This document shows, one piece after another, positions 12,118 through 22,989 of a stretch of DNA of 64,000 nucleotides (positions within the stretch are counted from its first letter, which is position 1; the number at the start of each line of letters is the position of its first letter). The DNA is from Timema cristinae. Lineage: Eukaryota > Arthropoda > Insecta > Phasmatodea > Timematidae. Under the pieces are notes generated by a model. That model was given only the letters and a program-made list of their open reading frames with translations, was not told where the DNA came from and did no database searches. The position numbers and the translations under genes were made by a program. Location of the stretch: assembly GCA_039000515.1 (NCBI GenBank), contig JBCFYV010000012.1, positions 122,224,605 through 122,288,604 of the forward strand. Direction: 5' to 3'.

Positions 12118-12292
12118 TAAAGTTGACATTTTCCACTCTGAAAAGTATTTATGTTGATTAGGAGCTTAATGTCCGGGAAACTAAAGGAAACTCTTATAGG
12201 ACCGTATAATAGATCTTTGGGAATGGAATGACGTCATTTGTGGAGAGCTTACTACACAAATTGTATAGTAATTTGTTTTTTCTCCTCCCCTA
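12118..12292. promoter_or_regulatory. Spacer holding a 12-bp CRE palindrome
   Basis: AATGACGTCATT at 12227-12238 is a full CRE palindrome between the 36-bp array and the Tc1-like MITE. No transcript or TATA context supports a promoter. Confidence 0.25.
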
Positions 12293-12504
12293 CAGTAGCC
12301 CTGTGGCTTCTTTGATGCTGACTGACAGCTGACTTCTGGTATATACCTAAATGTTGACTGTCAGAAGTGGCAGCTGCTAAATACATGTTTTTGCAGATCA
12401 TATGGTTCGGCGTAGGGATACATAATTTGGTCTGGTAACTTTTCAAAGCCGTCAGCTCTCAGCTGTGAGCTGTCAGTCAGCACCAAAGAAGTCATGGGCT
12501 ACTG
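12293..12504. mobile_element. Tc1/mariner-like MITE, TA-flanked, copy 1
   Basis: The terminal inverted repeats begin CAGTAGCC and end GGCTACTG, flanked on both sides by TA. They extend inward through GGCTTCTTTG(A/G)TGCTGACTGAC. The internal sequence, including CAGATCATATGGTTCGGCG, matches the copy at 26038-26265. The 64-codon ORF across it also appears in the other copy and follows the repeat rather than a gene. At 212 bp there is no room for a transposase, so it depends on one supplied elsewhere. Confidence 0.85.
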
Positions 12505-13158
12505 TAGTTGTTCTACTGCAGGAAAGTTCCCTCCAAGAACGTTAGGATTCTGGTAGGTAAAAAGGCCTTTCAGATGTCCATTCTTATTGTAGAAATGTAC
12601 CCTTATTTACGTGGGTAGAGAAAGGGGGATTTTTTTAATATAATATATATATATATATATAATTAATGCACTCGGCCGGAATTCAAGCAATAAGTCTCCG
12701 GTAAGCTAGTCTAGAAGAGTTTGACGTTTAGTCCACTTGCCCCCCCTACCCCCCACCCCCCAATGCAGTTTTGTTGCAGCGACGAGTGACACAATTATCC
12801 TTGCCGGTAATTAAGATGACGTCAACAAGTTACGGTCGCGTACGGTCGGCGCGAAAGGTATCATTCAAAGGTCGCCCGTAAAACCCAAAGCAATCGATCG
12901 GTGGGAAAGTTGTCAAAGCTTTCTAATTTATGTCTTTCAATCTTTTATATGAGCAAGACTATTAATTATAGTTTGACGCGAACTTTCTAGACACCAGCAC
13001 TCGTTTGACGAACTCTTGTCATCTAAGGTTTCCCACTCCCGTTTCCATGAAAATGCAGGTGCGTTCTTTTAAATTTGTTTAGCGGGTTTTTTCCTCCCTG
13101 GTTTGAGTGTGTTGATGTTTTCTCGGTGATACGTTCTTCTTCTCTTTTCGCGTTTTAC
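12505..13158. other. No gene; fragments of dispersed repeats
   Basis: Positions 12547-12578 repeat one arm of the hairpin element at 14455-14551 (TCTGGTAGG, AAAAAGGCCTTTCAGA). A TGACGTCA lies at 12817-12824. Positions 13024-13070 resemble the SINE-B body. An AT run sits at 12640-12662. Confidence 0.45.
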
Positions 13159-13460
13159 GTCCTGTTATGTCGCGATGTTGCTGCGGGTCCTGTTATGTCG
13201 CGAGATTGATGTAGAGCGGTCCTGTTATGTCGCGATGTTGTAGCGGGTCCTGTTATGTCGCGATTTAGTTGTAGCGCGTGTGTGCCTGTTATGTCGCGAT
13301 GTTGTAGCCGAGTCCGGTTGTGTGATGTGGATGTTGTAGCCGGTCCTGTTATTCGCGATTTGGGTCCTGGTTCGCATGTTGTAGCGCCGTGTCCGATGTT
13401 TTAGTTGTACGCGAGAGTGTTGTATGAGCGGCCGTGTCGCTGCTCGTTATGTCGCGATGT
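13159..13460. repeat. Irregular CpG-rich tandem repeat (CCTGTTATGTCGCGATGTTG)
   Basis: About eight diverged copies of a roughly 28-33-bp unit centred on CCTGTTATGTCGCGATGTTG. Spacing varies and copies degrade after 13300. CpG stays frequent in the TCGCGA core, unlike most of the window. Confidence 0.8.
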
Positions 13461-14454
13461 TGTTGTATTGATGTGTACGGGATGTGAGTGGGGAGGGGGG
13501 GGGGGTTCAACTTACTGAATGTGAGAGGGTGCACGTGTGGAATATTCTCATCTTCGGCCAAGAGTCTTGTCCATGGGTGTCTGTGCAAAATACCCAAGTC
13601 AGGTGGTCCCAGGGATCGAGGGAGGTGGACGGGCGTTGACAGGGGTCTGAAGGGTGGCTGGAGAGAGGGTTCAAGGACGTGGGCAAGTTGAGGTAATGGA
13701 TTGAGAGGGGAAGAGGGAGTTTGTTATTGAGGAGTCGGCGTCAGTGAGCTTCTTTCCTCACCCTTTTAAATGAGTTCATGAAGAGGTGCTCTGAATTAGC
13801 TTAGTGAGGACTATGGAAACGTTGAGGCAGCCGGCTAAGGGCGCTAAACTGTTGTCAGGAAAACTGAGTCAGGAAGGCGGCCCAGGGCGCTTACTCAGAG
13901 GGTGAATAAATTCAGAATTAAACAGTATTAAGGTTTGTATATCTCTGACCCTTCTTGCACGATCACAGCATGTCCATGATTCATTTGTTTGGGGAGCTCT
14001 CTTCAGTCCTCAATATCCTTGAAAGGTCAACAAACAAACACACAAACTCTTACAATCTAATGTGCATGCTAGCACGGGATGATAGGACAAGATATAATAT
14101 CTACAGTTTCATTAAATTAGTTTACTGAAAATGTGCCATCTTTAGTTGGCATAATTTGTGTGGATTATATTTTCAGTAAGCTATATAATTCATTAATAAG
14201 AACAAAAATGAAAAATTTAGGGTCGCTCAAGTATCTGATGAAAACTCCCCCACACGTCATCATCCAAGCCAATGTTTGAAGAGTATAATTATGTAATAGT
14301 CTCTAGGTACCGTGGTCACTCAGCCCAGTTCCTTCGGGCAAATCCCCATTGCGGAAAATTTGCACATTTAGGTGTAGGTAGATTGATAAGTACTTCCCAC
14401 GTTTCATCAAGGAATGTGGCGGTCAGGCTTCGTGGTAGCTATATTCCATTTACG
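13461..14454. other. No gene recognised; G-run at 13487-13505
   Basis: GGGGAGGGGGGGGGGG near 13490 is a possible G-quadruplex. Two overlapping ORFs on opposite strands (13349-13691) are proline- or glycine-rich and unlike any known protein. Nothing else is supported. Confidence 0.4.
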
Positions 14455-14551
14455 GTAGGAATTACTCTCTGAAAGGTCTTTTTTCCTACCAATATCCTAC
14501 TATATAATAGATTTCTGGTAGGGAAAAAGACCTTTCAGAAAACAATTCCTA
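14455..14551. repeat. Small fold-back element, 37-bp arms
   Basis: The left arm (14455-14491) and right arm (14516-14551) are near-perfect reverse complements: both read outward-in as GTAGGAATT, then CTGAAAGGTCTTTTT, then CCTACCA. The loop is 24 nt. Related half-copies occur at 12547-12578 and about 30815-30845, so this is a dispersed hairpin family, perhaps a minimal MITE. Confidence 0.7.
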
Positions 14552-14805
14552 CGGTGAACAGACTTTAGTGTGATGTTGACAACAAAAACATTGTATTGCT
14601 TATGTCTCAAACGGACTGCGTTCAATTCAACTCTGGTTTTAGAGTTGGTATAGTTTCACCTGGTTAGCACCCGTCAATCTATCGCATTCTTGTGTCTCAA
14701 CTCTCAGATGTGTAAGAATCTAGGACAGCGGTCCCCAACATTAACACTAGACATTACACTATCTTAGTAACGGACGCAAACAGGTGGATGTAAGTAGCGG
14801 GCAGG

Positions 14806-15121
14806 GGTTTCCAACTTAAAACCGCCAGAAATCAATCTACGAGTCTAGTGCAGGGGCTCGTCATAATCGGTTAGCGAGTTAAGGAAACAGGGTTCACGCA
14901 GATACACAAAGCATTATTAAAATATAGCACAGTTAAGTTTATTACCGAATGAGCACTAGTTGAAACTTTCATGGATCAGGGCCAAGTCAAAACTTTCAGT
15001 TTTTCGGCTAAAAATATAGGTTTTAATACAATAGATTACTTTTTCCAAAATTCTTCGCAAGCCACAAAAATAAAAAACTGCGGGCCACGTGCAGCCCACG
15101 TGTCACCGGTTGGAAACCCCT
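14806..15121. mobile_element. hAT-like non-autonomous element
   Basis: The left end CAGGGGTTTCCAAC (14806-14819) and the right end, whose reverse complement is also CAGGGGTTTCCAAC, give 14-bp terminal inverted repeats. Such CAGGGGT...CAAC ends, followed inside by GGGCCAC, are typical of the hAT superfamily. I find no 8-bp target duplication. A similar CAGCGGTCCCCAAC at 14728 may be a second, older end. There is no transposase sequence. Confidence 0.6.
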
Positions 15122-15336
15122 GGAATAAATAATAATATATGTCACATCCTTCTAACTCCCCCCCCCTATTCCCCTCATTTTCCTATTAGGTTATCTTTTT
15201 TATGAATAATAATAATTTTTAAAATTGAAATAAGCATTTTTTTAAATTTGTATTAACATTGTTAACTAAGAATTATAAAATATATTACACAGCTAAAAAC
15301 AAACAAAAAAACTGAAGTTTAAATAACATTATTATT

Positions 15337-15632
15337 GGTGACCTGGTGGTCTAGGGGTAAGGTGTTGATGTTGGACTTCTGTGTTGGGGTCCGGGGTTCA
15401 GTCCTCGGTCCCGGCACAGATTTATCTGATTACCAAACCCTTCCTTCACCTCTGACAAGATGTGTATTATTCACAACTTGTGAATGTGGGGAATGCCAGG
15501 CCTCCACCGTGGTTCGGATTCCACGTTAAACTGTAGGTCCTCCAGTTCATCTCACAATCACCCTACCATTACATATTAGCGTAAGTGCGTATAAACCGAA
15601 CGGGTAGTAAGACGCGGTGTTAATAATAATAT
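15337..15632 (+). mobile_element. SINE-A, full length
   Basis: The head GGTGACCTGGTGGTCTAGGG is intact, with box B GGTTCAGTCCTC and the full body, ending in the shared tail and a TAATAATAAT run. It differs from the other copies by a few bases and a short insertion after GGTGTTGATG, so it is a fairly young copy. Confidence 0.9.
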
Positions 15633-16015
15633 TGTTATTTACTGATTTAATGATTGTTATGTTTCATATTTTGAGTAAAACAACATTTTCCCGATTTCAT
15701 TAACTTAATCCCGTTTTTTACCCCGATCACTTCAAATTCCCGGCTAATTCCTAGATTTTACCGGATGCTAGACACCCTGACCCGAAAGGGCCGTAGGACG
15801 CTGTGACAAAATAATAATAAGGAAAGCATGTCCTTGGAATTGAAGGTATTGTTTATAAGGCGAGTATCATCCCTAACCATAGCCTCAGGTGGTTGGACGG
15901 GGAGAACCTGTTATAGGTGCATATGACACATACACACACATCGCTCGCTAGAAGGTCATGTCCTACACGCTGTCAAGTTGAAGGTGTATTGGAAGTGGGA
16001 CAAGAGTACTTCCAA

Positions 16016-16020
<5 letters not shown>
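15633..16020. other. No feature recognised
   Basis: AT-rich at first, then unremarkable sequence leading into the GT microsatellite. Confidence 0.5.
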
Positions 16021-16075
<55 letters not shown>

Positions 16076-16086
16076 CGCGTGTGTGT
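16021..16086. repeat. GT/CA dinucleotide microsatellite
   Basis: About 32 GT dinucleotides in a row with a few GC interruptions at the right end (GCGTGCGCGT). Such runs can form Z-DNA. The cysteine/valine-repeat ORF through it is an artefact. Confidence 0.95.
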
Positions 16087-16293
16087 TAACAGCTCCTCTA
16101 CATATGTCGGTGAAGACTAGTTGACCGTCCACAAGCTTCTAGTACAGTTAAGTTACTCTTAGGGCGGCTGGAATAGTCAAGTACGCGTTTGTACACGCTA
16201 GAAAGCGAGTGGGTTTATAACGTTCCTGGATGGAGGTGTCCGGTAATAGGAGAACAGACAGGGGAGGGGGAAAATACAAATCATAATACAATG

Positions 16294-17005
16294 TATGTTG
16301 TAACCCCCCTATTAAATGACATCATTCTATTCACAAAGATCCATTCTACGCTCCTATAACAGTGTATTGTGACTATTAAATGACATCATTCTATTCACAA
16401 AGATCCATTCTACGCTCCTATAACAGTGTATTGTGACTATTAAATAACATCATTCTATTCACAAAGATCCATTCTACGCTCCTATACCAGTGTGTTGTAA
16501 CTATTAAATGACATCATTCTATTCACAAAGATCCATTCTACGCTCCTATACCAGTGTGTTGTGACTATTAAATGACATCATTCTATTCACAAAGATCCAT
16601 TCTACGCTCCTATACCAGTGTGTTGTAACTATTAAATGACATCATTCTATTCACAAAGATCCATTCTACGCTCCTATACCAGTGTGTTGTGACTATTAAA
16701 TGACATCATTCTATTCACAAAGATCCATTCTACGCTCCTATACCAGTGTGTTGTAACTATTAAATGCCATCATTCTATTCACAAAGATCCATTCTACGCT
16801 CCTATACCAGTGTGTTGTGACTATTAAATGACATCATTCTATTCACAAAGATCCATTCTACGCTCCTATAACAGTGTGTTGTGACTATTAAATGCCATCA
16901 TTCTATTCACAAAGATCCATTCTACGCTCCTCTAACAGTGTGTTGTGACTATTAAATGACATCATTTTATTCACAAAAATCCATTCTAACCTCCTATAAC
17001 AGTTA
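16294..17005. repeat. Minisatellite, 64-bp unit, about 11 copies
   Basis: The unit starts TGTTGTGACTATTAAATGAC and ends CTACGCTCCTATACCAGTG. Copies are 95% or more alike by eye. In the middle, GTGACT and GTAACT variants alternate strictly, giving a 128-bp higher-order period (see findings). Confidence 0.95.
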
Positions 17006-17247
17006 CCTTTCGTTTCGCGGACATTTTAGCTCTTAATGATCAAGAGAAATATATGGATTTTTGTAATTTTCAGAGGGAAAGTGTCAACTTTTAGACTATG
17101 TTTATAAGTCTATATAATATGTATACAGTCATTGAAAAAAGGTTTGTGTTCATTCCAGTAAACAGCTCGTGTAGGCTACTAAGGCTTTGTTAACATTTAA
17201 CCTAAGCACATCTTATTGGCACTATCTCGGCCACCTAAGCAACCTCC

Positions 17248-17630
17248 TTAAGGTAGGAGTGAAGACGACACGATTAAAGGCTGAGGTTTTTACAGTTCTC
17301 ATGGCCTTTTTATTTTTCAAAAAAACAACAAATATTACTCCGGTTTAAACGTGTAGTTATAATTTCCTCTATGTATGGTGATATTATCAGGTTGTTGAAT
17401 ATATCTGTTGCGAGCATAGCATTAGATGACAAACCTTTTAAATAAGAGAAAAAGTTGTCATTCAATTCCAAAACATCCTTAACTGATATTTAGGAATGGT
17501 TGATAGCACCATGGGAAGAAAATTTAACTATGATGGACAAATATTCCATTTATTTTGACCAAAAAAAGTTTTGATGTAAAAACTACAAAAACACAAGACA
17601 TTTTGTCGAGTTCCCTCCATCCCCTCTTAG
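17248..17630. mobile_element. TTAA-type fold-back MITE, diverged copy
   Basis: The left end TTAAGGTAGGAGTGAAGACG matches the left ends at 38690 and 46490. The interior GGTGATATTATCAGGTTGTT, then GAATAT, and the right-hand TTTTGATGTAAAAACTAC, TTTTGTCGAGTTCCC match the same family. The right TTAA has become TTAG (17627-17630). The right end is continuous with the 99-bp tandem array. Confidence 0.7.
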
Positions 17631-18298
17631 AAACTTCACTGTAACACTACCATGTTTCCCTACTGAATGGAGGTGACCGTCAGGTCAGCTCAACACGGAG
17701 ATAGACGTTCCCTCCATCCCCTCCTTAGAGACTTCACTGTAACACTACCATGTTTCCCTCCTGAATGGAGGTGACCGTCAGGTCAGCTCAACACGGAGAT
17801 AGACGTTCCCTCCATCCCCTCCTTAGAAACTTCACTGTAACGCTACCATGTTTCCCTCCTGGATGGAAAATGACCGTCAGGTCAGCTCAACACGGAGATA
17901 GACGTTCCCTCCATCCCCTCCTTAGAAACTTCACTGTAACGCTACCATGTTTCCCTCCTGGATGGAAAATGACCGTCAGGTCAGCTCAACACGGAGATAG
18001 ACGTTCCCTCCATCCCCTCCTTAGAAACTTCACTGTAACGCTACCATGTTTCCCTCCTGGATGGAAAATGACCGTCAGGTCAGCTCAACACGGAGATAGA
18101 CGTTCCCTCCATCCCCTCCTTAGAAACTTCACTGTAACGCTACCATGTTTCCCTCCTGGATGGAAAATAACCGTCAGGTCAGCTCAACATGGAGATAGAC
18201 GTTCCCTCCACCCCTCCTTAGAAACTTCACTGTAACGCTACCATGTTTCCCTCCTGGATGGAAAGTGACCGTCAGGTTAGCTCAACCAGGAGATAGGG
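17609..18298. repeat. Minisatellite, 99-bp unit, about 7 copies
   Basis: Each unit begins GTTCCCTCCATCCCCTCCTT and continues through CACTGTAAC(A/G)CTACCATG and CCGTCAGGTCAGCTCAACAC. Start-to-start distances are 98, then 99 five times. The 156-codon ORF at 17765-18235 exists because 99 is divisible by three. The first unit begins inside the MITE end. Confidence 0.95.
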
Positions 18299-19189
18299 GA
18301 GTTCCCTGAGGAAGGTGAGCTATGTGAAACACTTGAGCTGTTACTGAAGTACTGGGTTTAATGCGCCCTACAAATGAAAGGAAGAAAACAACCCCCTGTG
18401 CCTCCAAATTGGGTTTCCGGTTTAATCATCTTGCTAGAAAATATTTACATGCGTTATATGTGGTTGTTTTAACACTTAGAATATCTCAGATAAATCGTCG
18501 TATTTGTTAAGAGCTAATTATTTTACAATTTTAAGGGCGTTCATGAGAGGATAAATGTTTAGGTTAAGTTTATATTGGTGAGCTGAAACTATCCCTGGAA
18601 CCAATGAATACGGTGCTTATTAGCGGTGCTAGGTTGGTGTCAATTACATCGGTCCTAAGATAGTAGTAGTCGTGCGTTGAAGTCACCTGGTACATCCCAA
18701 TTTTATTGCGAATACGCTAGCCTTCTGAAAGATTTGTTTTTATTACTACCAGGACCCTACGATAATACCTCCTTGATGGCCATTCGTAAGAAAATCGGAC
18801 TACACCAAAACATAATATGGTGCTTCTACCAAGCGTTTGCTAAGGTTGGTTATGAAGTGTTGCTGTCTCAGGTTAAGTCAAGTATCTTTCCACAACTCAC
18901 GTGTAACGAAGTGCCAACATCCAGACACTCCTTGGCCGATAGTTCTCACCCCTCTGGAACAGTGTGAGGGTAAATATACTCTATCCACGGTAGGAGAGAA
19001 GGTGACAGCGGGGAAAAGGCACCCTGTATAGATTCCACAAAACATAATACATGCAAGACCACATGTCTAGTTGTTGTTAATTACAGCAGTCGACACCTTT
19101 ACAACAAACAATGTGTTTTAATATTTTTTTAAACTGTTTTTAAATTAATGAAATACGACCTTATGAAAATAACCTCCGGGTGTTCTTTT
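18299..19189. other. No supported gene
   Basis: The 96-codon ORF at 18677-18967 has ordinary composition but matches nothing I recognise, and a 64-codon frame overlaps it. I see no repeat here that recurs elsewhere in the window. Confidence 0.35.
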
Positions 19190-19990
19190 TTGCAAAAGCG
19201 ACGACTGTGGTTCACGTTAAAATGTTGTTTTTTGTTTTCAAACAAAAGCTTCTAAAATGATGCGTTCTCTTCAAAAATGATGATGGCGAACCATTCGAGA
19301 CAAGGGGGGTTGTTGACGTCATACAAACAGTCTTCGGTTGTGTTCATGCGCATGTTTTTACAAAATAAAAAAAAGTTTAATTTTGAAACTAATATTTCGC
19401 ATAGCTTTCACACATTTATTTTTGTGATCAATTATAAGAAGATACAAATGTAAATATAATAATTTTGAATATATTATTTTGTTCTTTCAGTCAGTTAGCG
19501 ACCCGCCTCGGTGGCGTAGTTAACTAACACGCTAGTCGTGTTGAGCTCGACTGCCAAGGACGGGGAGATCGAGGTTCGAATCTCGGTCGGGTGAACTGGG
19601 GGTGGTTTTTCCTAAATAGTTTTCCACTCCCTCCACTCAAATGCGGGTTCCCTTCCTCTAAATTCAACCTTCCCAATTCCTAATCCATTAGCGTAATTAG
19701 TACTTAAGCGTATAACCTGAACGGTAGTAAGACGCGGTGCTAAATACAAAATAAGTTAACAAAACATCCAATTATACAGTTAATCTTTAGGGAAGTGAGT
19801 ATTATTAGAATTGTTTGAGACAATTTTTTTTATTTCTAGTAAAGTAATACTAGAAAAATAATAATTATTCCCTAACAGGTTGACATTAGTGACTTTCAGT
19901 CGAGGTTTGCAATGAAGAATCTTCTGTTATCTGTCACTAAGCACCTCTCTTACCGCAGATGGCCTAAACAACACTCGGTTCTGCAATAAA
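19190..19990 (-). repeat. Dispersed repeat L, copy 2, split by a SINE-B
   Basis: The reverse complement of 19190-19445 and of 19850-19990 follows the order of 6960-7500: a CTAATGTCAACCT region, then ATCTTCTTATA, then TTTGTATGACGTCAACA, then GGTTCGCCATCATC. SINE-B 19503-19752 sits between the two parts. The CRE octamer is at 19314-19321. Confidence 0.65.
19503..19752 (+). mobile_element. SINE-B, full length (reference copy)
   Basis: The head CCGCCTCGGTGGCGTAGTTA resembles a class II (long variable arm, Leu/Ser type) tRNA, with box B in GAGGTTCGAATCTCGG. The body motifs are GGTGGTTTTTCCTAAATAG and AAATGCGGGTTC. It ends in the shared tail (CCTGAACGGTAGTAAGACGC). Only weak flanking repeats (AGTTAGC/AGTTAAC) are visible. 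Confidence 0.85.
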
Positions 19991-20065
19991 AGATAAAATT
20001 GACTGCGTACAACGGTTCACGGTGTTAAATAACGGTCCACCAATCATGCCAACAACATTTATAAA

Positions 20066-20262
20066 CCGCTTCGGTGTTCGAACGGTCTATGGGGCCAGTC
20101 TCGCAATAGGTTGGACATCTTAGTCAGGTGTATTGAGAGTAGTATTTTTCTAAATATTTTCCCACTCTTCCTCCACACAAATGTGTGTACACTTCCTCTA
20201 GGTTAAACATTAGTCACTAGCGTATAGCTCGGGTAGTAAGACACGGTGATAAACAAAAAAAG
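20066..20262 (+). mobile_element. SINE-B, diverged
   Basis: It starts CCGCTTCGGTG. Box B is lost, but the body (TTTTTCTAAATATTTTCCCA, CACAAATGTGTG) and the tail (CTCGGGTAGTAAGACACGGT) are clear. An internal deletion shortens the variable-arm region. Confidence 0.6.
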
Positions 20263-20360
20263 TCAGTATAATAACATAATCAACCATTTTGTTTGATAAA
20301 CTCTTAACCAAAGTATATTAGGATACAATAGTAAGCCCTTTATTGCTAGCTAGGAGCATT

Positions 20361-20655
20361 CGACTTCAGTATTCTTGGGGTAAACTGCTCGCCTCTGGAC
20401 CCGATGTTCGTGGTTAAAACCCAACCGAGGTCTACGATTTTTTTTCTTGAGCGATAAAAAAAAACCGTAGCACAACTTTCTTCGGAAGGGAAGTAAGGCC
20501 CATTGATCCCATGTCAATTGTGGAATATGTATAAAAACCCTCGAAGGTATCTGATAATACCTTTCTCGGTAAAATTGGTAAAGCCCCTTCGCTCTCGCTC
20601 AGAGAAAATCCTCGTGTGATATATGTCGGTTCAGCAAGTGCACGTTAGTAAGCGG
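20361..20655 (+). mobile_element. SINE-D (tRNA-derived)
   Basis: The head carries box A TTCTTGGGGTAAACTG and a decayed box B (GTGGTTAAAACCCAACCG). Then come CCGTAGCACAACTTTCTTCG, GGGAAGTAAGGCC, CTTTCTCGGTAAAATTGGTA and GTCGGTTCAGCAAGTGC. It aligns over its whole length with 57443-57735 and with the minus-strand copy 60841-61139. Its 3' end differs from the SINE-A/B tail. Confidence 0.8.
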
Positions 20656-20940
20656 ACAACAACTTTAAATACATGCAATGATACAGCAAAGAACATCGAG
20701 AGATCTCCAGTGGTGGTAATATTCACCCTCCTCATCCTGTTACTTTGCTCTAAGCCTTGTACAGTCCATCTTTAATAGAGAGGACAGTTTAGAAAATAAA
20801 AACCTATTTCTCGCGGTGAGAACATTTTAACAAGGTACAGTATTTTATAGGTATTGGTAATATCGATCAAAGGTGGTCTAACGACTCGACGTATGAATAC
20901 GTGAAAGTATTTATTTATTTCCTGTTCGGTCATTACGCGT

Positions 20941-21083
20941 GTGTAAAGGACGAGAAAACCTTTTAGAGTTGGGAAAAAAATCTTCAGTAAATCGAACCGG
21001 GATTCAAACCCCGATCTTCCGACTATTGGCAGTCCAATCTATTGCGAGACTGACGCCTTAAGACCATTCTAACACCGAAACGG
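20941..21083 (-). mobile_element. SINE-B, fragment
   Basis: The minus strand shows CCGTTTCGGTGTTAG, the long variable-arm region GACTGCCAATAGTCGGAAGA and box B GGGGTTTGAATCCCGG. The body is cut short and the tail is missing. Confidence 0.65.
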
Positions 21084-21546
21084 AATAGAGGCATCTAATT
21101 TTGAAAACATTAGCCGGCGGTAGAATGGTCCCAGCCAACCCCCCTAAGAAATATAATTAACGCCCCCTCTACACCGCTACTGCTCCTAACCTAGGTCAAC
21201 AACTCTTGACACACATGACGCGGTTCACCTCGCCATTCATAGTATCTGTCCCGTGCGTGAGGTCACACCTCCCCCCCCCCTTTTATATGTGAAGGGAACG
21301 GGGGTAGGGGGGCAGACTTGTCCCAGAAGCGGGTGACCCACTCCACTCTATCTGAGTGGGTCGCGTGGTCAGTGTATTCTATCGGAAACACCACCCACCT
21401 CCGCCCCCTGGGGCTAACTGCCCTCGAGAGGGCTCGTGAATGAAGTGGGGGCCCCAGTGGGAAGTTCAATGACCTCTGGTTTTAATTCTCGAAAAACCGT
21501 CCATAAAATACAAACGCATTTATTCACGAGCAACAGTGAACAGATC
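21084..21546. other. No feature recognised
   Basis: A locally GC-rich stretch (about 21240-21460) with a 68-codon minus-strand ORF that has no known relative. No repeat shared with other parts of the window was found. Confidence 0.4.
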
Positions 21547-21777
21547 CACTTCAATGACCGAAGGGTCTAAGGTGTCGCTCGTGTAAGACTGGTGCCTACT
21601 CAAGACAAGATCAGGGTTTGAATCCCGGTCGGGTCTACTCAGGGTGTTTATTCCTAAATGGTTCCCCACTCTCTTTCCGCCCTAATGGGGCTTCCTCATC
21701 TCTAACCCTTTTCCTCCATTAAAGTAATATCACCATCATCATGCCTGCAGCCTGAACAGGTATAACGTGGTTATAAA
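21547..21777 (+). mobile_element. SINE-B, diverged
   Basis: Box B is in GGGTTTGAATCCCGGTCGGG. The body motifs TTCCTAAATGGTTCCCCACT and TAATGGGGCTTCC follow. The tail has decayed to CCTGAACAGGTATAACGTGG. The head is only loosely recognisable. Confidence 0.55.
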
Positions 21778-21889
21778 AACTTTCCAAGTCAAGGGTCAAC
21801 AACCGGTCGATCTCGGGGGAAACTTAGTCTAGATCTGAGCCGGGCCCAATTTTGTATCATTACCATTGTTTTGTTCGGTGCACATCAAG

Positions 21890-22066
21890 ACACGTGGGAC
21901 GTACAGACATGTATCTTCACCCGTGACACGTACAGACATGTATCTTCACCCGTGACACGTACAGACATGTATCTCACCCGTGACACGTACAGACATGTAT
22001 ATTCACCCCGTGACACGTACAGACATGTATCTTCACCCGTGACAGTACAAACATGTATCTTCACCC
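21890..22066. repeat. Minisatellite, 29-bp unit, about 6 copies
   Basis: The unit CGTACAGACATGTATCTTCA plus CCCGTGACA is repeated with one-base indels. The ORFs on both strands are artefacts. Confidence 0.9.
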
Positions 22067-22467
22067 CATGGTTCAGCTCCCTCTGGTGCGACAGCGAGAT
22101 TACCGACCGTAAGCGCAACGCACGGATGTGATGTGAGTATCGCTCTTGTTAAAGTCAAGGATACAGATACGAGGATACGATACAACTGTGGACCCGGCTC
22201 TATAAACCTATATCGTCAAAAAAAAGTGCATATTCAAGTCTTATAAACTTGCACTCGTAGCTAAGCTACTTTCAAATAACAGTAGCGGTAGCGTTACCGT
22301 TACAAGACAATTAAATAGGTTTTAATATTAAAATGTGTAGACATTTGACTATCTTTCATTTCGTTTATTTATTTAAGGAATTTAACGTACACTTTGTAAA
22401 CAGACATTATACCGGCACACGACTTACAAGATAACTTTAATTTAGAACAAACACAACATCCAGCCTC
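22067..22467. other. No feature recognised; possible SINE-D tail remnant
   Basis: Near 22375-22440, 'TTTAACGTACACTTTGTAAA' loosely resembles the 3' end of SINE-D read in reverse (compare TTTTACGTGCACTTTCTGAA at 60852), too weakly to call. Confidence 0.3.
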
Positions 22468-22593
22468 AAGCCATTAATTTATCACAGTAAAAAGGGAAAT
22501 GCGCACATCACCAAATGATAAATTTTTCGCCCATGCCAAGAATCGAACCCGGACCCTACTTCTGTAGATAGACATGCTACCGACCTGATAAAG
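22468..22593 (-). mobile_element. SINE-C, minus-strand copy
   Basis: The reverse complement reads CTTTATCAGGTCGGTAGCAT (box A region), then box B CCGGGTTCGATTCTTGG, then ATCATTTGGTGATGTG, TTTCCCTTTTTACTGTGATA and AATTAATGGC. This matches 9411-9570 in order and spacing. Confidence 0.65.
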
Positions 22594-22609
22594 ATTTTGT
22601 CTTATCTGT

Positions 22610-22955
22610 TATGGTGATACTGGTATTTGATGATGATGATGACCCGTATATGTCTTACTACACACACTTATTATCACACGGCTATGACGATCTCATTTTA
22701 CGTTTCTCACTGTAGGATTAATGATTGGTTGATTGTCGAAATTAGTAAAGATTTAACATTGTACTCGATTTATTTTAGTAATTTCGCTTTTATATTATAA
22801 AATTGACATTAAAAGATTCAGTTTTTGTTCATTTACGAACTGACGCGGAGAGCCAAAGCTAGTGAGGTTACAAGCTGAGATTTTATCTCTCTGAATTACT
22901 ATAATTCTGTGTGATATTACTAGGTTTCTGTCTGGATTTATAAGCACAAGCTGCT

Positions 22956-22989
<34 letters not shown>

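Noticed and set aside
12252..12446. Conserved protein shared by 12.3 kb and 26.0 kb (SYQTKLCIPTPNHMICKN)
   Set aside because: The shared stretch is the interior of a TA-flanked MITE, and the reading frames differ in length and ends between copies.
15337..15529. Small protein conserved across loci (reading like [18 protein letters not shown])
   Set aside because: The same peptide appears wherever SINE-A is read in that frame. It is a translation of the SINE body.
17765..18235. 156-codon ORF as a gene with five identical domains
   Set aside because: It is a 99-bp minisatellite in a stop-free frame. The DNA identity between units is as high at third positions as elsewhere.
19503..19590. Functional tRNA genes at SINE heads
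   Set aside because: Box A and box B are present, but the acceptor and anticodon arms do not pair properly and each head is fused to a SINE body and tail.
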